From: Chloroflexota bacterium
GTDB lineage: Bacteria > Chloroflexota > Anaerolineae > Anaerolineales > DRMV01
NCBI GenBank assembly: GCA_013153335.1
Contig: JAADEP010000038.1
Span: 1 to 6,288 of the forward strand
DNA: 6,288 bases
Direction: 5' to 3'
Part shown: positions 1 to 4,856 of the stretch, in pieces
Numbering within the stretch: the first letter of the stretch is position 1
Layout: each line of letters opens with the position of its first letter
Program-made: the position numbers and the translations under genes
The notes under the pieces: model-generated
What the model was told of the DNA's origin: nothing
The model's input: the letters and a program-made list of their open reading frames with translations, nothing else
Database searches by the model: none

Positions 1-56
1 TTCTCTTCTTATACACAAGATGGCAGGAAAGGAGGAAGGAATTTGGAAGCCTGAGA

Positions 57-308
57 ATGTATATGCGAAAAAATCCTTATCTAATGATGTCAGAATTCTT
101 GACCGCTATGGGGGTCTTTTATCTAGATTTGTGCTATCTTATATCTGCTCTCTGTATCGATCTACCAATTTGGGTCAAACTTATACTGTCTATAAGTATC
201 CTGGGCCTTGCTATTAAAGCAATCCGAGGCCCTGGGAAGAAAAGAAAGTTAACAGGTGTCATGATGACCCTGTTGGCTGTGTCCATTTTGGCGCCTCGAA
301 TCCATTGA
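57..308 (+). CDS. Possible small hydrophobic membrane protein, unknown function
   Basis: An 83-residue reading frame that I do not recognise. It is very hydrophobic, with possible membrane segments at about residues 14-34, 37-56 and 65-79. A positively charged loop (RGPGKKRK, residues 57-64) separates the second and third, which is how a small inner-membrane protein would look. The ATG at 57 is preceded by GGAAG at 45-49, a weak ribosome binding site at fair spacing; a better AGGAGG at 30-35 lies too far upstream. The same frame is open to the left edge of the window, so this could instead be the end of a longer gene. Codon use is AT-rich and unlike the genes to the right, so it may be foreign or non-coding. 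No operon partner is visible and the next gene is ~240 bases away. The chance that it is a real gene is about even. Confidence 0.4.
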   Translation: MYMRKNPYLMMSEFLTAMGVFYLDLCYLISALCIDLPIWVKLILSISILGLAIKAIRGPGKKRKLTGVMMTLLAVSILAPRIH

Positions 309-545
309 GGCCCTGTAGTACGGATTTGGTTATTATCATTTGAGAGTTGTGTTACGTACTTCAGATTAAGGAACTTGTCCGTGCTTACTGGGGGATATAT
401 CCGTATTTGTCCCACCAAGACCGCGTTCAGTATCTCTGGATAGCACCATCCCTTACTTGTCAACCAAGGTGGACTTGTACGCAAAGCAATTCACTGTCAC
501 AATGAAGGTAGGTAAACACGCTACAATTCGATGGGGAGGTGTAGG
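309..545. other. AT-richer intergenic stretch, no supported gene
   Basis: About 240 bases with base composition like the left edge and unlike the rest of the window. Reading frames here are short and have no ribosome binding site. The one signal worth noting is TACAAT at 522-527, a five-of-six match to the -10 consensus. No convincing -35 lies upstream of it, and it would start a transcript only about a dozen bases before the ATG at 546. I see no RNA gene or repeat. Confidence 0.5.
533..539 (+). promoter_or_regulatory. Ribosome binding site that fixes the start at 546
   Basis: GGGGAGG sits 6 bases before the ATG at 546. It overlaps the alternative in-frame ATG at 531, so the downstream start is preferred. 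The resulting N-terminus (MVRKGRWLG) is also a better signal peptide. Confidence 0.7.
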
Positions 546-1214
546 ATGGTTCGGAAAGGACGATGGCTAGGAGTCGTGTTCATGGGCTTGATCCTCCTGG
601 TCGTGTTGGCTTTGGCCGGACAGGCTCGCACCGTTGAAGCCGCAGGTGAGGCGGACGGCTGGGTGGTTCAGCAGGATGGCGTTATCATCATTCCCCCTTC
701 GGCCAACCGCGTTGTCCGTTCGCCGGAAGAGCTGGCCGCCATCCTGCGCCAAGGGGGTGTGGATGAGGCGGCCATCCAGCAGATCCTGGAGTTTGAGCGT
801 CGGGTCGACGAGGCCCACCGCCAGGGGTTGTCCATGGAGGAGATCCGACGCTTGACAGAGAAGTGGAGCCGGGAGCTTTTCCCGGGCCCGGCGATCCCCG
901 AAGCGCCTGTTGTTCCTCAATCTAAGGGAAGTGATCAAGGCGCTGTGCCTCAACCCTTGGTATGGTTTACCCACACTGTAGGGATTTACGCTTGTTGTAG
1001 TCGTGTACGCGCCACATGGGGAATGCCTGGATACCGCTATTTCTATGCGTGGTTCCAGGCTTCTTCCGGCAATCTGTACATTACTTCTGGCTATTGCCCG
1101 TATTCTTCTTGCACCATCGTTCATAGTGCTACAGGTGACACTGCCTGGGATTACCACTCTGTCTCGCTGCAAGATGCACAGCCCTATTGGCACACGGCTG
1201 GCTGTGACGGATAG
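546..1214 (+). CDS. Exported protein of unknown function with five-cysteine C-terminal domain
   Basis: A 222-residue protein that I cannot assign to a family. Residues 1-36 form a classic Sec signal peptide: MVRKGR, a hydrophobic core (about 7-25), then VEAAGEA with possible signal peptidase I sites. No lipobox cysteine is present, so it is probably released or envelope-associated. Residues 58-113 look helical and charged (SPEELAAILRQGG, SMEEIRRLTEKWSREL). A Pro-rich linker (114-137) leads to a C-terminal domain (138-222) rich in Tyr, Trp, Ser and Thr, probably beta-stranded. That domain has cysteines at 150, 151, 184, 189 and 220, so one or two disulfides are likely outside the cytoplasm. 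The helical half is GC-rich like the neighbours while the C-terminal half is less so, which hints at a mosaic origin. It stands alone, with a terminator-like hairpin after it. Export is well supported; function is unknown. Confidence 0.8.
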   Translation: MVRKGRWLGVVFMGLILLVVLALAGQARTVEAAGEADGWVVQQDGVIIIPPSANRVVRSPEELAAILRQGGVDEAAIQQILEFERRVDEAHRQGLSMEEIRRLTEKWSRELFPGPAIPEAPVVPQSKGSDQGAVPQPLVWFTHTVGIYACCSRVRATWGMPGYRYFYAWFQASSGNLYITSGYCPYSSCTIVHSATGDTAWDYHSVSLQDAQPYWHTAGCDG

Positions 1215-1245
1215 GCGCTCTCTTGTAGCATAAGGCTTACTGAAG

Positions 1246-1278
1246 AAGGGGAAGCCTGAAATGCGGAGGCTTCCCCTT
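1246..1278 (+). terminator. Strong hairpin, probable terminator after the exported-protein gene
   Basis: AAGGGGAAGCCT at 1246-1257 pairs perfectly with AGGCTTCCCCTT at 1267-1278 (12 bp, 9-nt loop), 31 bases past the stop codon at 1214. The right arm ends in TT followed by TA, so the U-tract is short. The hairpin is the obvious boundary between the exported-protein gene and the two-component genes. Confidence 0.7.
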
Positions 1279-1291
1279 TACCACGCGTATT

Positions 1292-1333
1292 TGATAAAAT
1301 ATCCGTTGACTAATGCGAGTTTGAGCTTGTAAA
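1292..1333 (+). promoter_or_regulatory. Candidate promoter(s) of the two-component operon
   Basis: Two overlapping sigma-70-like possibilities lie between the upstream hairpin and the regulator gene. One is an extended -10, TGATAAAAT at 1292-1300, with no clear -35. The other is TTGACT at 1306-1311 followed after 16 bp by TGTAAA at 1328-1333 (four of six matches). The stretch is markedly AT-richer than the flanking DNA, as expected of a promoter. No CTTAAC box like the pair at 3222-3238 is present, so self-activation of the operon is not evident. Confidence 0.45.
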
Positions 1334-1354
1334 TAAACAAAAATGTTTGGCTCT

Positions 1355-1361
1355 GAGGGGG
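1355..1361 (+). promoter_or_regulatory. Ribosome binding site that fixes the regulator start at 1368
   Basis: GAGGGGG lies 6 bases before the ATG at 1368. An in-frame TTG at 1347 would put this site inside the gene and add seven residues before the normal N-terminus, so it is rejected. Confidence 0.7.
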
Positions 1362-1367
1362 CTCTTC

Positions 1368-2060
1368 ATGCGCGCCCTGTTGGTCGAAGACCATCTCCCG
1401 CTGGCTCGAGCTTTGAAGATGGGGCTGCGCCCCAAGGGGTTTCGCGTGGACCTCGCGCTGCGCGCGGCCGAGGCTCGGCATCGCCTGCTGGTCGATGGGG
1501 ATGTGTACGATGTCCTCATCCTCGACTTGCGCCTGCCCGACGAACATGGCCTGGCCTTGTGCCGCTGGATCCGCCAGCGCCATCCCCGCCTGCCCATTCT
1601 CATCCTGACCGCGCTGGACCGCCCGGAGGATATCGTCCAGGGGCTGGATGCCGGCGCGGACGACTATGTGGTCAAACCCGTGGACCTGGACGTGCTGGCC
1701 GCGCGGCTGCGCGCGTTGGTGCGGCGAGCCATGCCCGTCTCTTCCCCTGTGTTGCAGTGGCAGGGCCTGCGCCTGGACCCGGCCCGTCGGAAGGCCTGGC
1801 TGCACGGCCAGCCCCTGGCCCTCACGCCCCGGGAGTTCGACATCTTGGAATACCTCATGCGCCACCGGGGCCAGGTGGTCACGCCCGAGGACCTGCTGGC
1901 CCATGTTTGGGGTGAAGACGTCGACCCGCTGACCAACGCGGTGCGGGTGCACATCCACGCGTTGCGGCGCAAGCTTCACGATTCGGCCCAACGCCCGCGC
2001 TATATCGAAACCGTGCCCGGTCGAGGCTATCGCTTCGGCCCTGGGGAGAACGCGCCATGA
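1368..2060 (+). CDS. OmpR/PhoB-family response regulator
   Basis: A 230-residue two-domain transcription factor, the usual length for the family. Residues 1-120 are a receiver domain starting MRALLVEDH: acidic pocket E7/D8, phosphoacceptor D53 (LILDLRLPD), switch residues T81 and Y100, and conserved K103 (VVKP). All the residues needed for phosphorylation are present. Residues ~127-225 are a winged-helix DNA-binding domain, with LTPREFDILEYL at 152-163, the recognition-helix region DPLTNAVRVHIHALRRKL (186-203) and the wing motif RYIETVPGRGYRF (211-223). The gene overlaps the kinase gene by ATGA, so the two are co-translated partners. Phosphorylated dimers of this family bind direct repeats spaced 11 bp; such a pair occurs at 3222-3238, just before the LuxR-type gene, and is a candidate target. 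The family is certain; the stimulus and regulon are unknown. Confidence 0.96.
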   Translation: MRALLVEDHLPLARALKMGLRPKGFRVDLALRAAEARHRLLVDGDVYDVLILDLRLPDEHGLALCRWIRQRHPRLPILILTALDRPEDIVQGLDAGADDYVVKPVDLDVLAARLRALVRRAMPVSSPVLQWQGLRLDPARRKAWLHGQPLALTPREFDILEYLMRHRGQVVTPEDLLAHVWGEDVDPLTNAVRVHIHALRRKLHDSAQRPRYIETVPGRGYRFGPGENAP

Positions 2061-3226
2061 GCCCGGCACAGGGCTTCTTCCACCGCAGTTTGCGCGGTCG
2101 CATCACCTGGGGCGTGGGCCTGCTGATGGCCGCGTTGGGGCTCCTGCTCTTCGTGTACCTGGCCTCGCTGCCCTACCTGCTGATCCCCACTGCGGCACAG
2201 CAGGTGTTGGTCGCTCCAGGGCCCACGAGTGCGAACGGCCCTCCGGCGTCCAGTACGCCTTCCCTGGGCCCGCCCTTGCACCTGGTGGCCGTGGCGCACC
2301 ACGCACAACAACGCTTTTGGTGGTATGGCCTCCTCGGCACCCTGGCGCTCGTGGCTTTGGCCACGGCCTGGACCTATGTCCTTACCGGGCGCTTCCTGCG
2401 TTCCCTCTTTCGTTTGCAACATACCGTCAACCAGCTGGATGTTCGGAACCTGCCTCCGCGGCTGCCCGAGTTCGGCCCGGAGGAGGAAGTGCGCGACCTG
2501 ACCGCGGCCTACAACCGCTTTCTGGCCCGGGTGCGGGAAGTGCTGGACGCGCACCAGCGCTTCGTGGCCGACGCGGCCCACGAGCTGCGCTCGCCGTTGG
2601 CCACCTTGCGCATCCAAACCGCGGTGCTGCGCCAGGGCACCGACCTGACCCCAGCCGAACGGGCCCAACTGTGGCAGGAAGTGGACGCGACCCTGTCCCA
2701 CATGACCCGAACCCTGGAGGGCCTGCTGCTCCTGTTGCGCCAACCTCCGCCGCCCGACAGCTGGCCGACGCTGGCCTTTGACCAGCTGGTGCGCCAGGTC
2801 GTGCGCTCCATGCAACCCCTGGCCCAGGCACGACGCATCACCCTGCAGCTGGACCGGGCTGAGGCCGTCTGGCTACGGGGCGAGCCGCGCGCCCTTCAGG
2901 CTGTGGTTCGCAACCTGGTGGACAACGCCCTGCGCTACAACGACCCGGGCGGCGCGGTGCACGTGCGCGTGTATCCCCAGGGCCCGTGGGCTGTGCTGGA
3001 GGTCGCGGACTCCGGCTGGGGCATTCTTCCCGAAGAGCAGGCGCTGGTGTTTCAGCGCTTCTTTCGCGGGCAGCGGGCCCAGGCCGAAGACGGCTCGGGA
3101 TTGGGCCTGGCTCTGGTGCAGACCTGGGTGCAGCACCACCAGGGCCAGGTGGATGTGCGCAGCACCGTGGGGCAGGGCAGCGTGTTCACCGTTCGGCTCC
3201 CCCGGCTCAATCCGCCCCCAGCTTAA
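2057..3226 (+). CDS. Membrane sensor histidine kinase, partner of the upstream regulator
   Basis: A 389-residue classical kinase. Membrane segments lie at about residues 17-43 and 86-109. The loop between them has only ~42 residues and its middle is Pro/Ser/Thr-rich (53-73), too small for a standard sensor fold. A HAMP-like linker (about 110-163) leads into the dimerisation domain with phosphoacceptor H175 (AHELRSP). The ATPase domain has the N box N286-LVDN-A, the G1 box D318-SGWG, the F box FQRFF (332-336) and the G2 box GSGLGLA (346-352). It should autophosphorylate H175 and pass phosphate to D53 of the regulator, with which it overlaps by 4 nt. No separate promoter or ribosome binding site is needed given the ATGA overlap. 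The stop codon overlaps the first CTTAAC box in front of the next gene. The stimulus is unknown; the tiny extracytoplasmic part suggests sensing at or in the membrane (inference). Confidence 0.96.
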   Translation: MSPAQGFFHRSLRGRITWGVGLLMAALGLLLFVYLASLPYLLIPTAAQQVLVAPGPTSANGPPASSTPSLGPPLHLVAVAHHAQQRFWWYGLLGTLALVALATAWTYVLTGRFLRSLFRLQHTVNQLDVRNLPPRLPEFGPEEEVRDLTAAYNRFLARVREVLDAHQRFVADAAHELRSPLATLRIQTAVLRQGTDLTPAERAQLWQEVDATLSHMTRTLEGLLLLLRQPPPPDSWPTLAFDQLVRQVVRSMQPLAQARRITLQLDRAEAVWLRGEPRALQAVVRNLVDNALRYNDPGGAVHVRVYPQGPWAVLEVADSGWGILPEEQALVFQRFFRGQRAQAEDGSGLGLALVQTWVQHHQGQVDVRSTVGQGSVFTVRLPRLNPPPA

Positions 3227-3255
3227 CGGCGCCTTAACCTCCGTCTCGCTATCAT
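3222..3255 (+). promoter_or_regulatory. Predicted OmpR/PhoB-type operator and promoter of the LuxR-type gene
   Basis: CTTAAC occurs at 3222-3227 and again at 3233-3238, an exact 11-bp step, which is one helical turn and the spacing OmpR/PhoB regulators use. TATCAT at 3250-3255 matches the -10 consensus at five of six bases and begins 11 bp after the second box. The second box therefore covers the -35 area, where no consensus -35 is seen. This is the layout of a promoter needing an activator. Binding by the regulator encoded at 1368-2060 is inference from family and proximity. Confidence 0.55.
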
Positions 3256-3284
3256 CAAAGCGAAAGACCCGGGGGCCGGTCCGC

Positions 3285-3304
3285 CGTACTGGCCAGCCGG
3301 TACG
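3285..3304 (+). promoter_or_regulatory. 20-bp imperfect dyad in the leader of the LuxR-type gene
   Basis: CGTACTGG (3285-3292) and CCGGTACG (3297-3304) are near-perfect inverted arms around CCAG. As RNA they form an 8-bp stem with one G-U pair, 11 bases before the ribosome binding site. As DNA they form a 20-bp dyad, the size of many LuxR-family operators. The dyad overlaps two near-identical 11-mers, GCCGGTCCGCC (3275-3285) and GCCGGTACGCC (3296-3306), 21 bp apart. It could be an autoregulatory operator or a leader hairpin; neither is proven. Confidence 0.35.
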
Positions 3305-3315
3305 CCACGACGGTT

Positions 3316-3321
3316 AGGAGG
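3316..3321 (+). promoter_or_regulatory. Ribosome binding site of the LuxR-type gene
   Basis: A perfect AGGAGG lies 5 bases before the ATG at 3327. It is the strongest site in the window and good support that this very short gene is real and complete at its N-terminus. Confidence 0.8.
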
Positions 3322-3326
3322 CGCCC

Positions 3327-3560
3327 ATGCGTTCTCGGGCAGAGGTGGTCCCGCGGCTCTCGCCCCGTGAGTGGGAGGTTTGGCGCTTGCTGGCCCAGGG
3401 CAAGACCAACCAGGAGATCGCGCTTCATCTGGGGGTGAGCCTGGGCACGGTGAAGACCTACATCTATCGGCTGTATCGCAAGCTCCGGGTTTCGAGCCGG
3501 GTGGAAGCCGCGCTGCGCTGGGTCGAGCATCGCGAGGCCCGGGCCTTGCACGAAGCTTGA
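3327..3560 (+). CDS. Stand-alone LuxR/GerE helix-turn-helix regulator
   Basis: A 77-residue protein consisting only of a LuxR-type DNA-binding domain. The signature runs from LSPREWEVWRLLAQGKTNQE (11-30) through IALHLGVSLGTVKTYIYRL (31-49) to YRKLRVSSRVEAALRW (50-65). Family members normally carry an N-terminal receiver or ligand domain. Here the perfect AGGAGG before the ATG at 3327 and the stop codon of the kinase 98 bases upstream rule out a longer protein. The usual helix residues are kept, with Tyr in place of the common His in the TVKxH motif. It has its own predicted promoter with 11-bp spaced boxes for an OmpR/PhoB-type activator and a dyad in the leader. Lacking a sensing domain, it is probably controlled by its amount, so transcription by the upstream two-component system would set its activity (inference). 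A GerE-type DNA binder is certain; targets are unknown. Confidence 0.9.
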   Translation: MRSRAEVVPRLSPREWEVWRLLAQGKTNQEIALHLGVSLGTVKTYIYRLYRKLRVSSRVEAALRWVEHREARALHEA

Positions 3561-3609
3561 ATGGGGCCCATCGAGGCCGCGCGTCGCGAGGTCGGTGCGG
3601 GCCCCGAGG

Positions 3610-3633
3610 GGTGCAGGCAAATCTCGTAGAAGC
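3610..3633 (+). repeat. 24-nt box, plus-strand copy of an inverted pair
   Basis: This box shares 20 of 24 positions with the reverse complement of 3788-3811. The shared blocks are GGTGCA, GCAAAT and GTAGAA in the same order and spacing. Differences fall at box positions 7, 14, 16 and 23. Such similarity in non-coding DNA suggests a copied element rather than chance. Confidence 0.5.
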
Positions 3634-3640
3634 CCATGCC

Positions 3641-3662
3641 GCGGGCGGCGAAACCCGCCCGC
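3641..3662 (+). terminator. GC-rich hairpin after the LuxR-type gene
   Basis: GCGGGCGG (3641-3648) pairs perfectly with CCGCCCGC (3655-3662) around a CGAAAC loop, 80 bases past the LuxR-type stop. No U-tract follows on the plus strand, so termination is only plausible. It may instead be an extragenic palindromic repeat. Confidence 0.4.
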
Positions 3663-3718
3663 TATCCTCGCCGCCGCGCGTTGGGCTGAACTACCCGCGT
3701 GTAATTTTATGTAAACTA

Positions 3719-3740
3719 GCCGCAGGCTTCAGCCTGCGGC
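3719..3740 (-). terminator. Perfect hairpin, likely terminator of the minus-strand genes
   Basis: GCCGCAGGC and GCCTGCGGC form a 9-bp stem closed by a four-base loop (10 bp if the loop-closing pair is counted). On the minus strand it lies 112 bases past the glycosyltransferase stop and is followed by TAGTTTACATAAAATT, which is moderately T-rich. It could end the SH3-SDR-glycosyltransferase transcript. The palindrome also resembles dispersed extragenic repeats known from several high-GC phyla, so it may be both. Confidence 0.5.
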
Positions 3741-3787
3741 GGCGCCAACCGCGACATCGCCCTGCGCCTCCCCCTCGCCCCTTGACC

Positions 3788-3811
3788 GTTTCTACAACAT
3801 TTGCGTGCACC
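3788..3811 (-). repeat. 24-nt box, minus-strand copy of an inverted pair
   Basis: Read on the minus strand this box matches 3610-3633 at 20 of 24 positions. It lies 40 bases past the glycosyltransferase stop, as its partner lies 49 bases past the LuxR-type stop. Each convergent gene is therefore followed, in its own reading direction, by one copy and then by a hairpin. Confidence 0.5.
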
Positions 3812-3851
3812 GCCCCGAGGCGCGCTTTGGGTCTCCGTTTCGTGGGGATGG

Positions 3852-4850
3852 CTAAGCCTCGCCCCGCGGCTCGCGCGCGAGTCCGGCCGGGTACCACGCT
3901 GCGACCAGGGGCGCGAGGGCCTGACGGGCGCGGGCGCGGCGGTGGTGGAGGTACGCGCGGCCGAGGAAGCCGAGGCCCAGGCCCGCGAGCAGCGCGAAGA
4001 CCGCGCGGTGGGCTTCTCGGGCCGCGGTTGGTGGATGCCAGGCCCACGCGCGCGCGTAGTTCGCCAGCGCGGCCCAGGGGCGCCCGCCATCCAGCAGGTA
4101 GCGCGCCCGAAAGCGGTACGCCGCAGCCCACACCCGGCGCCGCAATCGCGGGTACACGTCCGCGAAGGCCGGATCCGTGGCCAGCCAGCGCGCGATGCGC
4201 AAGGCCTCGTCGCCGAAGCGCGCGGCCTGGGCGATGTTCTTCGCGTCGTCGTGATATCGGGCCATGGCCCACGGCCGCGCGCGATACACCGGGGGACCCA
4301 GCCGCGCCAGGCGCAGCCAGAGGTGATGGTCCAGCAGGTAGTGATAAGCCAGGTCAAGGCCGCCGACGCGCTCGTACCAATCCCGGCGGAAGAAGACCGC
4401 GGGTTGGGGCAGGATGTGGAAGGTCATGAGCTCGGGCAGCCCCCAGGGCCCGGCTTTTTGGTAGTGGATGGGCGCGGCCTGGGCGTCGAGAAACACAGCA
4501 TCGCCCACCACCCAGCCGGCCTCGGGATGCGCCTGCAAGGCCTCAACCGCTTCCCGCACCGCGAAGGGCGTGTAGAGATCGTCGGAGTTCAACCACGCGA
4601 GGATCTCGCCCCGGGCGCGCGCGAACCCCTTGCGGATGGCATCTGCCTGGCCCCGGTCGGGTTCGGATACCCACCAGGCGAGGCGGTCCGCGTAGCGACG
4701 AATGACGTCCACGCTGCCGTCGGTCGAGCCGCCATCCACGATGATGTACTCAATATGCGGATAGTCCTGCCCAAGGACCGAGCGGATGGTGGCCTCGAGG
4801 TACGCGGCCTGGTTATATGAGGGCGTGACCACGCTGACCAGGGGCGGCAT
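3852..4850 (-). CDS. Family 2 (GT-A fold) glycosyltransferase
   Basis: A 332-residue protein that should move a sugar from a nucleotide-sugar donor to a surface or secreted glycan acceptor at the cytoplasmic face of the membrane. The N-terminus has the GT2 start LVSVVTPSYNQAAYLE (4-19), the donor-binding VDGGSTDGS (38-46) and a metal/nucleotide motif NSDD (88-91) in place of a strict DxD. QPAVFFRRDWYERVGGLD (149-166) and LLDHHLWLRL (172-181) are typical of this subfamily; D174 lies where the catalytic base is usually found. Residues ~205-320 are helical, with a weakly hydrophobic patch at 282-297 that may touch the membrane. The ATG follows GAGGAG closely and begins 6 bases after the upstream SDR stop, so the two are probably translationally coupled. 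Family is certain; sugar and acceptor cannot be read from the sequence. Confidence 0.94.
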   Translation of the reverse strand: MPPLVSVVTPSYNQAAYLEATIRSVLGQDYPHIEYIIVDGGSTDGSVDVIRRYADRLAWWVSEPDRGQADAIRKGFARARGEILAWLNSDDLYTPFAVREAVEALQAHPEAGWVVGDAVFLDAQAAPIHYQKAGPWGLPELMTFHILPQPAVFFRRDWYERVGGLDLAYHYLLDHHLWLRLARLGPPVYRARPWAMARYHDDAKNIAQAARFGDEALRIARWLATDPAFADVYPRLRRRVWAAAYRFRARYLLDGGRPWAALANYARAWAWHPPTAAREAHRAVFALLAGLGLGFLGRAYLHHRRARARQALAPLVAAWYPAGLAREPRGEA

Positions 4851-4856
4851 GGCTCC

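Larger units (their letters stand above)
3561..3851. other. Convergent intergenic region with two hairpins between paired boxes
   Basis: About 290 bases between the plus-strand LuxR-type gene and the minus-strand glycosyltransferase, with no supported gene. It holds two perfect palindromes (3641-3662 and 3719-3740) and two related 24-nt boxes in inverted orientation (3610-3633 and 3788-3811). The stretch around 3700-3718 is a short AT-rich island. The whole looks like an extragenic repeat cluster that also serves as transcription end for both sides. Confidence 0.55.

Noticed and set aside
20..217. Plus-strand frame of 65 residues starting at 20
   Set aside because: It overlaps the more protein-like hydrophobic frame at 57-308, has no ribosome binding site ahead of it, and reads as mixed, unstructured composition.
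134..484. Minus-strand frame of 116 residues in the AT-rich region
   Set aside because: Antisense to 57-308, no ribosome binding site, and no recognisable motif or membrane pattern.
531..545. Upstream ATG for the exported protein
   Set aside because: It overlaps the ribosome binding site that serves the ATG at 546 and adds residues before a good signal peptide.
1278..2069. Long minus-strand frame opposite the response regulator
   Set aside because: A shadow of high-GC codons; the plus strand carries every expected receiver and winged-helix motif.
3563..3605. GGGGCCC/GGGCCCC arms as a terminator right after the LuxR-type gene
   Set aside because: Only 7 bp with a loop of about 29 bases and no T-tract; easily chance in such GC-rich DNA.
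3371..4820. Long plus-strand frames across 3371-4429 and 3801-4820
   Set aside because: Arg/Pro/Gly/Ala-rich shadow translations opposite the glycosyltransferase, whose motifs are unambiguous on the minus strand.
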